Assembly: GCA_043798715.1 (NCBI GenBank) | Contig: JAZDOK010000004.1 | Coordinates: 62,001 to 126,000 of the forward strand | Source of the DNA: JAZDOK01 sp043798715 | GTDB taxonomy: Bacteria; Vulcanimicrobiota; JAZDOK01 | Reading direction: 5' to 3' | Length of the DNA stretch: 64,000 nucleotides | Shown here: positions 46,097-55,008 of the stretch, in pieces | Position numbering within the stretch: the stretch's first letter is position 1 | Layout of the letters: every line of letters starts with the position of its first letter | Program-made: the position numbers and the translations under genes | The notes under the pieces: model-generated | Database searches by the model: none | The model's input: the letters and a program-made list of their open reading frames with translations, nothing else | What the model was told of the DNA's origin: nothing

Positions 46097-47215
46097 ATGG
46101 GAAAAAAGTTTTTTATTGTTTGTATTATTTTTTTATTGCTTATTGTTTCTGGATGTTCTGTTAAAAATTCTGCAACTGATCCTATAAAATTTAGATTTGC
46201 CATTTTGGGAGATATTCAGGTTGCAGAAATTGAGTCGGGATACCCTAGTTGTACCAATGTTCCACAATTGCGCCAGACAATTATTGATATTAATAATTCT
46301 AATCCTCGATCTCAGTTTATATTCATAAATGGCGATATAGTAACGAATCTGGTTAATGACAATGGAGAAGCTCTTAGGGCTCAGCTGAGTGCATGGCAGG
46401 ATGTTTACAACGGCCTGCCTGTTTTAAATAAAATCCAGCTTCTGCCGATTGCGGGAAATCATGAGTCCAACTTCAAAGATTTAAGACTAGACGCCGAAGC
46501 GCCAAATCCCGGAGCAATTAATGAGTGGCTTAATTGGTTTGCACAGAATGGGTATAATTTTGTTTCTGGCAACGGCCCCACGCCAACAAGACCCAACCCT
46601 GACAGCATAGTACGCGATGAATCAAATCTCACCTATTCTTTCAACATTAGAAACATTCATTTTGTTGTTATTAATACAGACACCCTTAACACGAATACCG
46701 ATCCGACTACAGGGATGGTTCTTGCCGGATGGATTCCTATAAATTGGATAGAAAATGATGTGCGAAACGCACAGCTTAATCCTGCGATCTCAACAATTAT
46801 TCTAGTGGGACACAAGCCGATTGAGGCGCCTTCATACAGCGCCGAAAGCGACAACACAATGCTTAATACCTCTCAGCACCCTCTTGCTGACAGACTTTCC
46901 AGCTTGATGAGCGCAAACAATAAAGTTAAACTCTATCTTGCGTGCCATTGTCATTCATGGGATGCAATAAAACTAAACAATGGCAACGGCATATGGGAAG
47001 TAATTGTGGGTAATGGAGGGGCTCATATTGAGGAAAGTTGGGCTCCTCAAGGTGGAGCATACTTCGGTTATTCCATAATTGATATTTATAGAAGTGGAAA
47101 GATTGTCCTTTCTGACTTTGGAAGAGCGTTGCCTCCTCCGCCGCAAAAATTTTATGAAGATTCACCAGTTCCTCCAGAACCCGCAACACTAAGACAAGAG
47201 TTAGTTATCTATTAA
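46097..47215 (+). CDS. Calcineurin-like metallophosphoesterase lipoprotein
   Basis: 372 residues. Lipobox IVSGC after the signal. Metal-site motifs in order: FAILGDIQV (D-x-Q instead of D-x-H), INGDIV, IAGNHES, ILVGHKP and LACHCHSW. The fold is that of class-III metallophosphoesterases which hydrolyse phosphate mono- or diesters. The Gln in the first motif replaces the usual His, as in some secreted members. The C-terminus is Pro-rich. Ribosome site AAGGAG. It is co-transcribed with the beta-helix gene, suggesting joint action on an external phosphorylated or decorated polymer. Confidence 0.85.
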   Translation: MGKKFFIVCIIFLLLIVSGCSVKNSATDPIKFRFAILGDIQVAEIESGYPSCTNVPQLRQTIIDINNSNPRSQFIFINGDIVTNLVNDNGEALRAQLSAWQDVYNGLPVLNKIQLLPIAGNHESNFKDLRLDAEAPNPGAINEWLNWFAQNGYNFVSGNGPTPTRPNPDSIVRDESNLTYSFNIRNIHFVVINTDTLNTNTDPTTGMVLAGWIPINWIENDVRNAQLNPAISTIILVGHKPIEAPSYSAESDNTMLNTSQHPLADRLSSLMSANNKVKLYLACHCHSWDAIKLNNGNGIWEVIVGNGGAHIEESWAPQGGAYFGYSIIDIYRSGKIVLSDFGRALPPPPQKFYEDSPVPPEPATLRQELVIY

Positions 47216-47230
47216 ACTTCATTAAATAAA

Positions 47231-47248
47231 GCCGGCAAGGCTGCTGGC
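47231..47248 (+). terminator. Possible terminator after the phosphoesterase gene
   Basis: GCCGGCA / TGCTGGC (seven pairs, one G-U) around AGGC, followed by TGTTT; a modest hairpin 16 bases past the stop. Confidence 0.4.
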
Positions 47249-47431
47249 TGTTTACACTGAGGGTCAGGGTCAAATCTTCATCTTGACAATCGGGACTTGC
47301 TATCCTGTAGGTCGCCAGCATTACCGAAAATTCCCGCCAGCACACCACCCCCGACTTCCTTGAGTTGGCCTGTACCTTCTCCAATCCATCTGCCAGATTC
47401 CTGTAATCCAGGCAATTTCTCTCCGCCCTGC

Positions 47432-47488
47432 ATCGAAAAGATCGAATCCGTCCTGCACCTCAACACCGCCCTCTACGAACTCAAACGA
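47432..47488 (+). pseudogene. Remnant of a tolC-like gene, 19 codons near the 3' end
   Basis: IEKIESVLHLNTALYELKR corresponds to LEKLESVLKCNTALFELKR of the intact channel gene (residues near its C-terminus). The frame continues into unrelated sequence and no stop follows at the homologous place. Third occurrence of this tail in the window. Confidence 0.75.
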
Positions 47489-47592
47489 GCTTTTAAGATC
47501 TTCTCTCTGAAAATTACAGTTGCCCCCTAAAGGAAAATCTCTGGAAAAGAAGAACAAACAGTGAAGAAATCTAAGAAATAAGGAGAGAGAAA

Positions 47593-49095
47593 ATGAAGAG
47601 AACCTTAGGCATTCTGGCATTTCTTTTGTTTCTTCTATTGTCTTCCTGCCCGATATTTGCTCAAAGTACAGAAGATATCTTCATCAAAATGCACTCGGAA
47701 TCCGAAATTGATGCGGGAAAACTGATTCAAGATCTTGTTGACAAGACTATTGAAGAACTGGAGTCTATAGCAAATCCCAGGGAGTTGAAAAAAATAAGCC
47801 AGGTGCAAATGCTCCTTGAAGAAATGGGAATTAATTCCCTGGATAAATATTATTCCCGCTATGATCTCCTTGAAAATAAAGCAGAAGTAAACATGCGCCT
47901 CTCATTTAAGGAAAAAGAGAAATTTCTACCGGCGCTTCTTACTCTGCCGGACCGAGACCTTCAAATTACCACTTATATGGATCCAAATGAATGCATGGTC
48001 TTCCTGGATTTAACCAGCCCCAGGGAAGTTTTTCAGCAATTTTCAAAGTTTTTGGAAAGTCCTTCCGTAAAAAGCATCCTTACTCCGAATACCTTTTCTA
48101 TTTCTGAAGCCGCCTCTTTTTTAAATTTGGATCTGGAAAAGGATATATTTCCTGCTCTGGGGGAAGAAATGGCATTTGCTCTTCTGGCCCCCGATGGGAA
48201 GTCGTTATATCCAAATTTTGTTTTTATTGCCCAGATCACAGCAAAAGAAAATCTCAAAAACTTGATATCAAAGTTTGCTCCCTCAATAAAGCCCCAGACT
48301 TCAGGAGAATTTGACTATTACGAGAAAAGCACGAATTTATCATTTGCTATAAGCAATGAATTTCTTGTTGCCTCTAATAATCCTGAAAAACTAAAGAAAA
48401 TCACAGAAGGGTGGAAGGCTGGAAAAGAGCCGACTAAAGCCGGACTTTATCTTCATGTGGATATAGATAAAATCATTTCCCTTGCTCTTCCCCTCATACA
48501 GGACAACATAAAAATAAAATCCAACGAAGCAAAAATGCTTGAACCATTTAAAGCAAATGAATATGGCTCCATTACGGTAATTAAGAATGTGGAGGAAAAT
48601 TCTCTTGTAATTTCCGCATCTTCTTCCAGAAGCCTCGTCTCCTCTTTATATAAAACTTATGTTTCACTTGTTCCTTTATTAGCAAAGGAGGCCATGCTCA
48701 AAGAGAGGGAGATAAGAGTAGAAAAAGAAGCTCGCTCCAATGCTTATGCAATAAAAAATGCTCTGGAATCATATTATATTTCACAAAAAACATTTCCCTC
48801 CGGAATAGAAGTTTTGCTAAAGAAAGGCCTTCTTCAAGCCCTTGCCAACCCCTATACTGAAAAGCCCGTTCAATTCGTCCCTTTGGGCAAGCGCTCTCCG
48901 GGAAACTTTTCTTATGTTCCTGTAAAAAATAAAAAAGGGATTGTTTATGGATTTTATTTATTTGAATATGGTTCCCCGGATGAACCGGGAAAAGATATCT
49001 ATGGGCCAAATGACTTAAAGAATCTGAAAAATTTAAAACCAGTTCCTGATGGAATCCCGGATGGAATTTTAATTATGGAAAAAATTTATAAATGA
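47593..49095 (+). CDS. Secreted DUF3352-like protein with pseudopilin-like C-terminal part
   Basis: 500 residues. Signal peptide ending PIFAQ. The body (about 30-370) is DUF3352-like in layout, with alternating strands and helices such as DLTSPREVFQQFSKFL, LEKDIFPALGEEMAFALLAP and LYLHVDIDKIISLALPLI. After a Lys/Glu-rich helix, residues about 380-490 (ARSNAYAIKNALESYYISQKTFPSG ... ANPYTEKPVQFV) resemble the periplasmic part of type II pseudopilins, without the prepilin signal. Function unknown. Ribosome site AAGGAGAG. AT-rich; lies between two tolC-tail remnants. Confidence 0.75.
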   Translation: MKRTLGILAFLLFLLLSSCPIFAQSTEDIFIKMHSESEIDAGKLIQDLVDKTIEELESIANPRELKKISQVQMLLEEMGINSLDKYYSRYDLLENKAEVNMRLSFKEKEKFLPALLTLPDRDLQITTYMDPNECMVFLDLTSPREVFQQFSKFLESPSVKSILTPNTFSISEAASFLNLDLEKDIFPALGEEMAFALLAPDGKSLYPNFVFIAQITAKENLKNLISKFAPSIKPQTSGEFDYYEKSTNLSFAISNEFLVASNNPEKLKKITEGWKAGKEPTKAGLYLHVDIDKIISLALPLIQDNIKIKSNEAKMLEPFKANEYGSITVIKNVEENSLVISASSSRSLVSSLYKTYVSLVPLLAKEAMLKEREIRVEKEARSNAYAIKNALESYYISQKTFPSGIEVLLKKGLLQALANPYTEKPVQFVPLGKRSPGNFSYVPVKNKKGIVYGFYLFEYGSPDEPGKDIYGPNDLKNLKNLKPVPDGIPDGILIMEKIYK

Positions 49096-49107
49096 AGAAC
49101 ACGTGCT

Positions 49108-49164
49108 GTACTTAAATGCAATACCGCCCTCTTCGAACTTAAACGCAGCCTGGGTGAGAAGTAA
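49108..49164 (+). pseudogene. Remnant of a tolC-like gene, last 18 codons plus stop
   Basis: VLKCNTALFELKRSLGEK-stop, nearly identical in protein to the end of the intact channel gene (VLKCNTALFELKRSLGQK), but with several third-position changes in DNA. It begins 12 bases after the DUF3352-like gene's stop. Confidence 0.85.
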
Positions 49165-49438
49165 CACTCATAGAAAAGGGCTTCTATTTTTTCAGCAAGC
49201 ACCACTTTTCTGAGTGTGTCTCGTTAGTCTTCCGGTGTCTTGATTTTTTGCGTACAACGTGGAGCCTTCGAGTTCTGCGTTGAGCATTTGACCACTCATT
49301 TAAATCTTTCAGCAACTTCAGCACGAGGCTGCTTGCTGAGAGGAAAATCAAGCTGTCCAAAGAATTAAAGATAAGCGGCCTTCATTTTTATTTTTGCCGT
49401 GTAAGATCGGTCAAGTACTAAGCAAAGGAGCCTATAAG

Positions 49439-51421
49439 ATGAAAACAATTCGATCTTTGTTCCTGACCACAATCATGGGTGCTGCTCTTGCCTGTTTTGC
49501 CGCAGCCGTTCCAGCCGGGTCGGTCCCGGCCAAGGCAGATGCACAGCCTGCCGCGCCGCAGGCTGCGCCTATGCAGGCGATCTCCGGTGAACCTGCCCCA
49601 ATCAAAGCGACCATCTACGTAGCTAAAAAGATAATTACCATGGAAGATACCGAACCTGCCCAGGCCGTGGCGGTGGCGGGCGACAAGATCGTGGCCGTTG
49701 GAAGTTTTGACGAGGTCAAGGCGGCTCTGGCGGGACGCGAATATACAATCGACCGAACCTTCTCACACAAAGTCATTACTCCTGGCCTCATCGACCCGCA
49801 CCTCCACCTGTGGCTGTTCGCCATGGCTGCGCCGATGAAGTTCATCACTCCCGATGACTGGAACCTGACCTGGGGCTATGTTAAAGGGGTGGAAGGCCGC
49901 GACAACTATATGGCGGAACTTACAGCCGCGGAAAAAGCCCTGACCGATCCCAACGCCTGGCTCTATACCTGGGGTTATCACCAGTACTGGCACGGTAAAC
50001 TATCCCGCCTCGATCTGGATAAGATCTCGGCGACCCGTCCGATAGTCGTCTGGCATCGCTCCGCTCACGAAATATATTTGAACACGGCGGCGATCAAATC
50101 CATGGGAATTACCAAAGAATCCCTCCAGGGACACGGCAACGCCAGCACCCAGACCGACTTTGACAACGGCCATTTCTGGGAGGCTGGATTCTTTGAACTT
50201 GTGGCTCCGGCCCTCTTCCCGAAACTGGCTACTCCCGAGTATTTCGGCAAAGGGCTGATGATGGCCAAGCAATACGTTGAGGCCGGCGGAATCACCACCA
50301 CGGCCGATCCCGGTATCATACTTCCGGCTAATGTCTTACAGGCCCTGAAAACGGTTTTTGACAGCCCGGATACTTCCTTTCGCAATCTGCTCATCGCCAG
50401 CGGCCAGGTGCTCTATGAAAAATACGGCGAAACCGGAGCTCTGGCGGCAACCGAAAGTTTGATGGCTCTGAACGGCCACCGGGTGGCTTACCTGCCCAGG
50501 CAGGTGAAACTATTCTGCGACGGCGCCGCCTATTCGCAGGGGATGCAGATGAAAGACGGCTACCTGGACGGCCACCAGGGCTCCTGGATCGAAATGCCGG
50601 AGGAACTGGCGGCCTCGGCCAGGCTTTACTGGAACGACGGCTACCAGATCCGGGTCCATGTCAACGGCGATCTGGGCGTTGAAGTAACCCTTGGTGTGCT
50701 TTCAAATTTAATGCGGGACAATCCCAGGTTCGATCACCGCTTCAGCCTGGATCATTTCTGCGTCTCAACAGCCGCTCAAGTCAAACAGATCAAAGCCCTG
50801 GGTGCGATCGTCAGCGTCAATCCCTATTATGTCTACGTCCTGGCCGATAAATATTCCCAGATCGGCCTGGGACCGCAGCGAGCCTCGACGATGGTCCGCA
50901 GCAATACACTGGTCAAGAACCACGTCAAACTCTCGCTCCACTCCGACACGCCGATGGCCCCGGCCCGGCCGATGCTCCTGGCCTGGGAGGCGGTCAATCG
51001 CACGACCATGAACGGGAAGGTCGCAGGACCTGAGGAGAAGATAAGCGTGCTGGATGCGTTCCGCGCGATCACCATTGACGCCGCTTATTTTTTACAGAAA
51101 GAAAAAGAGATCGGCAGCATCGCACCGGGGAAAACAGCGGACTTCACGATCTTCGAGTCCGATCCTCTGGCGGCCGATCCGATGAAACTCAAGGACGTCC
51201 CGATTTGGGGGACGATCTTCGAAGGCCAGATCTTTCCGATCAAAACGTCCGCTGGTAAAGCTTCCGCTTCGGCAATAAAAGCCTCGGAGCACGGGACAAG
51301 CCATAACCTGCCCAACCCGTTCTTCGGCGGCGAAAACGGCGAAGACTGCTGCGTCTGCTCAGCCAACCGGTGGTTCCAGAAGATCGCCGCCGGCCTCGAA
51401 GCAAAGCAACCCAAAAAATGA
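49439..51421 (+). CDS. Exported amidohydrolase (YtcJ-like, amidohydrolase 3 family)
   Basis: 660 residues. Signal peptide to about residue 30, followed by a Pro/Ala-rich stretch. The domain starts KIITMEDTEPAQAVAVAGDKIVAVGSF; metal ligands HLHLW in GLIDPHLHLWLF, DGAAYSQGMQMKDGYLDGHQG, the late Asp of SLHSDTPMAP, and the end GSIAPGKTADFTIFESDPL follow the YtcJ-type group. Such proteins hydrolyse amides or esters, but the substrate is not known. A short C-terminal tail contains CCVC. Start ATG 49439 with AAAGGAG 10 bases upstream. Faces the next amidohydrolase gene. Confidence 0.88.
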   Translation: MKTIRSLFLTTIMGAALACFAAAVPAGSVPAKADAQPAAPQAAPMQAISGEPAPIKATIYVAKKIITMEDTEPAQAVAVAGDKIVAVGSFDEVKAALAGREYTIDRTFSHKVITPGLIDPHLHLWLFAMAAPMKFITPDDWNLTWGYVKGVEGRDNYMAELTAAEKALTDPNAWLYTWGYHQYWHGKLSRLDLDKISATRPIVVWHRSAHEIYLNTAAIKSMGITKESLQGHGNASTQTDFDNGHFWEAGFFELVAPALFPKLATPEYFGKGLMMAKQYVEAGGITTTADPGIILPANVLQALKTVFDSPDTSFRNLLIASGQVLYEKYGETGALAATESLMALNGHRVAYLPRQVKLFCDGAAYSQGMQMKDGYLDGHQGSWIEMPEELAASARLYWNDGYQIRVHVNGDLGVEVTLGVLSNLMRDNPRFDHRFSLDHFCVSTAAQVKQIKALGAIVSVNPYYVYVLADKYSQIGLGPQRASTMVRSNTLVKNHVKLSLHSDTPMAPARPMLLAWEAVNRTTMNGKVAGPEEKISVLDAFRAITIDAAYFLQKEKEIGSIAPGKTADFTIFESDPLAADPMKLKDVPIWGTIFEGQIFPIKTSAGKASASAIKASEHGTSHNLPNPFFGGENGEDCCVCSANRWFQKIAAGLEAKQPKK

Positions 51422-51456
51422 TGGTTCGCCGTTCATTCCGGCGATGTTAACGGTCT

Positions 51457-53151
51457 TTATTTGACAGCCGAAGCATCGTAGACTTTCCGGCCGCCGAGCC
51501 AGGTCGAAAGAACCCGGGGATAGGCGGCGGTAAGCTTTTCCGGCGGAACAGTCAGAAGATCCGTCTCGTAAACGACCAGATCGGCTTTTTTGCCGATATC
51601 GAGCGTTCCGACATCGTCTTTGCCGGTGGTCATGGCACTGCCGAGGGTCAGGCCCCGGATCATCTCCTGAATACTGATCGGAGGATGGTTCTTTGGATCT
51701 CCGCCGCCGGTGGCCGCAACGCCGATAACGACCGACGCCGGAGTGTATTGCGGCGGTGAAACGCTGAAATCGGTACTGATTCCGACTGAAATGCCGCTGT
51801 CAATGAGTTTTTTGATCGGATAAGCCTGGCTGGCGCGGTCCCCGTAATAATAAGCGGTATCGCTCTCCACCGGCCAGAACCCTGGCTGGGCCGTAATCAC
51901 CACATGGCCGTCGAACTTTTTGATCCGGACGATTTCGGCATCGGTCGTGAATGCCGCATGGGTAATGATATGGATGCCCTTCAACCGGCCTTGGGCCGCC
52001 ATGACTTTATCCAGCGCATCCAGGATAGCGCCGATGGCTTTGTCCCCCTGAGCGTGATATTGAACGTTCATCCCGTATTCCTCTATTTTGGCCACGATCC
52101 GGTTGAGATTTAACTGGGAACCCTCTTTATCGTCGGTAAAGACCTCCTGGAGCCCGTGACCGCCCTGGCGGTTCTTCCAACCGGTCCAGGCCTGCCCGCC
52201 GGAGAAAGCGCCGTCGACAAAGACCTTGCAGCCCGCGAAGCGGACCAGATCGGTATCCTGCCCCATGTACCGGGCGGCATCGTCCACGTCGTTCAAATTA
52301 AAAATCACATAACAATAGTTGATGCGCAGAGGCAGGGTGCCTTCCTTTTCCATCTCTTTGAAAATCTCTGGGTGCATGATCCTGAATCCCGGACCGCCCA
52401 TCGGATCGACCGCCCCCGTATAACCGATCGAGGCCCAGCGCTGAAGCAACTTTAATGTCCCGATTTTGATGTCTTTAGGATCGGCCATGGAGAATATTTT
52501 GACGCCCGGCAGGTTCATGGCCGACTCGCGCATCATCCCGGTCAGTCTCCCGTTCTCAATCCCCATCTTGCCGCCCGGGGGCACAGGGGTCTTCGGCGTG
52601 ACGTTGGTGAGCTTCATGGCGGCGGTATTGATGACCGCATTGTGTCCGAGAGTATCGCACAGAAAGGCCGGATGATTGCCGGTCACCGCATCTATTTTAG
52701 CCAGATCCGCCAGGGACCACTTATCGTAATCCCTCAGGGAGTATCCTAGTCCCAGAATAATCCCGCCGTCGGGGATGGATTTTACCTTCTCTTCCAGAAC
52801 CCTGGCCATCGAATCGGCATCGGTCGTGCCGAGGAGGTAGGCTCCGACATATAGGGAATACCCGGCCTCCATCAGATGGACATGGCTGTCGCAGAAGCCG
52901 GGATAGGCGGCCGCACCTTTAAGATCGATGACCGCGGCCTTTCCATGTTCGGCCGGGGCGACATTATAACCAGCCACTACCCCGTCCTTCACCAGCAGAT
53001 TGTCGACCTTTTTATCGGCATTTATATAGATAGAACCGTTGGTAAAAAGCTGTTCATTGACCGGCTCTTGAGAGAAACTCCGTGAAAACGAAAGAATGAC
53101 CAGTGCAAGAATGAGTACCAGATTAAGACCTGATTTTTTCAGATTGCTCAT
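51457..53151 (-). CDS. Exported amidohydrolase (amidohydrolase 3 family), convergent paralogue
   Basis: 564 residues. Signal peptide LVLILALVILSFSRSFSQ. DSHVHLMEAG (HxH), the Lys/His sites in VDGAFSGGQAWTGWKN and the late SVGISTDFSVSPPQYTPASV mark the metallo-hydrolase barrel, with the closing DVGTLDIGKKADLVVYETDLL. Only about a third of positions match the previous protein by eye, so it is a distant relative, not a recent copy. Ribosome site GGAGG before the ATG. The two genes converge with a gap of 35 bases. Confidence 0.88.
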   Translation of the reverse strand: MSNLKKSGLNLVLILALVILSFSRSFSQEPVNEQLFTNGSIYINADKKVDNLLVKDGVVAGYNVAPAEHGKAAVIDLKGAAAYPGFCDSHVHLMEAGYSLYVGAYLLGTTDADSMARVLEEKVKSIPDGGIILGLGYSLRDYDKWSLADLAKIDAVTGNHPAFLCDTLGHNAVINTAAMKLTNVTPKTPVPPGGKMGIENGRLTGMMRESAMNLPGVKIFSMADPKDIKIGTLKLLQRWASIGYTGAVDPMGGPGFRIMHPEIFKEMEKEGTLPLRINYCYVIFNLNDVDDAARYMGQDTDLVRFAGCKVFVDGAFSGGQAWTGWKNRQGGHGLQEVFTDDKEGSQLNLNRIVAKIEEYGMNVQYHAQGDKAIGAILDALDKVMAAQGRLKGIHIITHAAFTTDAEIVRIKKFDGHVVITAQPGFWPVESDTAYYYGDRASQAYPIKKLIDSGISVGISTDFSVSPPQYTPASVVIGVAATGGGDPKNHPPISIQEMIRGLTLGSAMTTGKDDVGTLDIGKKADLVVYETDLLTVPPEKLTAAYPRVLSTWLGGRKVYDASAVK

Positions 53152-53187
53152 TATTTTGTTCCTCCATTTAAGGTGTGTTTCGAGTTT

Positions 53188-53216
53188 ACTATAATTGGAA
53201 AATAGTATTATGTCCC
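53188..53216 (-). promoter_or_regulatory. Possible promoter of the 51457-53151 gene
   Basis: On the minus strand: GGGACA, 17 bases, TATAGT (5 of 6 to the -10 consensus), about 37 bases before the ATG. Confidence 0.4.
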
Positions 53217-53253
53217 TATTTACCCTCTATTTACCCTATTTACCCTATTTACC
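53216..53253. repeat. Four-copy 9-bp tandem repeat
   Basis: CTATTTACC four times, with two extra bases after the first unit, in the gap between the amidohydrolase and the ankyrin gene. Probably a slippage tract. Confidence 0.85.
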
Positions 53254-53292
53254 CCATGCAAAAAAAAGTCTGGCGCCGACGGCTGATACCTC

Positions 53293-53988
53293 TTATCTGG
53301 AGCCCTGTTTCATGAGAAAATCAGCCACGTCAAAGTACCCCTCCTTACGGGCCTCTTTGGAGGGGGTGTTCCCCTGGAAGTCGGGAAGGTTGAAATCCGC
53401 GCCCCTGGAAACGAGGTTCTTCACCGTATCTAAGCGGCCGTTGTCCGCGGCTCTGTAGAGGGGGGTTTCCCCTTTCTCATTGCGTGCGTTTATCTCGGCT
53501 CCCTTCGATATGAGATATTCTGCGACGTCCGTGTGTCCCTGGGAAGCGGCTTCGTGGAGAGGAGTGTTCCCATCGTCGTCCCTGGAGTTGAGATCGGCGC
53601 CCTTCGCAACAAGGATTTTCACCAACTCCAGGTAACCCTCTGAAGCTTCGATGAGTGGGGTGTCCCCGTCGTTCTCCTTCGCATTCACGTCGGCCCCGGA
53701 GGAAATCAGGAACTCGACGATCTCCTTCCGGTTCTTGTCACAGGCCTTGTGAAGGAGGGTGCATCCCTTGTCGTCCCGGGCATCGAAGAGCGCGGGGTCT
53801 TTCTTTAGAAGGTCTTTCACGGTGGCAAGATCCCCTAGATTGATGGCGGCCCAGATCGTGACGTACTGGGAGTAAGGCACGGGCGTAGCTGAAGGTTGCG
53901 GCGATGCCTGGGCTTTGGTGAGAGCCCCCAAAAACACCGTGATAATGACGGCGAGGAGTAAAATTACAGGGATAGATTTTTTCTTCAT
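53293..53988 (-). CDS. Exported ankyrin-repeat protein
   Basis: 231 residues. Signal peptide MKKKSIPVILLLAVIITVFL... to about residue 28, a Pro/Ser spacer, then six ankyrin repeats with the consensus GNTPLHEAASQGHTDVAEYLISKGAEINA. Five are near perfect and the first is degenerate. It is exported or periplasmic and binds protein partners; no enzyme domain. Ribosome site AAGGATG at 7 bases. Stands alone between the amidohydrolase and the radical SAM gene. Confidence 0.9.
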   Translation of the reverse strand: MKKKSIPVILLLAVIITVFLGALTKAQASPQPSATPVPYSQYVTIWAAINLGDLATVKDLLKKDPALFDARDDKGCTLLHKACDKNRKEIVEFLISSGADVNAKENDGDTPLIEASEGYLELVKILVAKGADLNSRDDDGNTPLHEAASQGHTDVAEYLISKGAEINARNEKGETPLYRAADNGRLDTVKNLVSRGADFNLPDFQGNTPSKEARKEGYFDVADFLMKQGSR

Positions 53989-54076
53989 TTTTTCACATCC
54001 TTACAACAATTTAGTTTTACAACCATTTCTTGTTTCCCTTTTGAAAGTATTTTGTAAATTTCCACAGAACTCCTGT

Positions 54077-54946
54077 CTATAAACCCCTTGCGTATTCCGG
54101 CCTGAGCCTGATCTCTCCGTCTATGGCAGAGTTCAGCTTTTCCAAAAGCACTCTTTTATCTTTGGGAAACGTCCCTTCCAGCGCCAGGTAATTTGAAGCG
54201 TGATTCGAGCGAAATACGGTCTGCTTGAGCTCAAGCCCCCTTACAATTTCGCAGGACTCTTTCAACAACTCTATGGGATTTAATTCCTCAAAGTCGCCCC
54301 TCCCGGCATCTTCCGCCATGGCTGTCCCGGGGATGATCATCAGGGAAAGGAATGAAAGGTATCTTGGCTGCATCCTGTTTAAAGCTTCTATGGTGCCCTT
54401 GACATGTTCTTCGGAATATTTCCTGCCGCCCAGCCCCAGCAAAACAATCACCGATGACTTTATCCGCTCTTCAGCCGCTTTATGGACCGCCTCGATCATG
54501 TCTTCGACACCCGAAGATTTTCCACACCGGTCCAGGAGGGCCTGGCTGCCGCTTTCCAGCCCCATGTAGATAAGACTTAGCCTGTGATCGCGCAACTCTT
54601 TTAATTCAGATGCATTCCTTCGTGTGATGTTCGTTCCATTCGCGTAACTTGAGACCCGGGAAAGATGAGGGAAAGCCTGTTCCAGCCTTTCCAGTATTGG
54701 AACGAGCCTGTTGTTGCCAAGGACAAGGGCATCGCCGTCCATCAGGAAAACACGCCGTTCTTCCCGATGCCTGAGGGAGTGCCGATCTATATCAGCCAGG
54801 ATCTCCTCATGATCTTTGACACGGAAGCTTTTATTCTTGTATGCGCCGCAGAAACGGCAGGTATTGGCCGAGCATCCCAGGGTTACCTGCAAAAGAAAGC
54901 TGTCGGCTTCCGCCGGAGGTCTGATTACAGGTTCAATTATGGCCAT
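54077..54946 (-). CDS. Radical SAM protein with CxxxxCxxC motif
   Basis: 289 residues from ATG 54946 (GAGGGGGTG 9 bases upstream). In-frame codons extend about 90 further but without a ribosome site and with low-complexity translation. The cluster motif is GCSANTCRFCGAY (CxxxxCxxC), then MDGDALVLGNNRL, YMGLESGSQALLDRCGKSSG and VIVLLGLGGR, all parts of the radical SAM TIM barrel. This subgroup resembles HemN-like and B12-independent proteins. The substrate is unknown. It lies 62 bases downstream of the POT transporter gene on the same strand. Confidence 0.85.
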   Translation of the reverse strand: MAIIEPVIRPPAEADSFLLQVTLGCSANTCRFCGAYKNKSFRVKDHEEILADIDRHSLRHREERRVFLMDGDALVLGNNRLVPILERLEQAFPHLSRVSSYANGTNITRRNASELKELRDHRLSLIYMGLESGSQALLDRCGKSSGVEDMIEAVHKAAEERIKSSVIVLLGLGGRKYSEEHVKGTIEALNRMQPRYLSFLSLMIIPGTAMAEDAGRGDFEELNPIELLKESCEIVRGLELKQTVFRSNHASNYLALEGTFPKDKRVLLEKLNSAIDGEIRLRPEYARGL

Positions 54947-55008
54947 TGAGCTTGCACCCCCTCGTGACTTGCCATAATACTTTTTAAACGCCGCTCTTAA
55001 TCCGGGGA

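Larger units (their letters stand above)
47216..47592. other. Gene-poor stretch after the phosphoesterase gene
   Basis: 377 bases with a hairpin (47231-47248), a sequence GGGTCAGGGTCAAATC that resembles REP/IS200-associated ends seen again near 61835 (GGTCAGGGTCAT), and the second tolC-tail remnant (47432-47488). No open frame with a ribosome site. Confidence 0.6.

Noticed and set aside
53216..53253. CRISPR array
   Set aside because: The units are 9 bases and contiguous, with no spacers; no cas gene is in the window.
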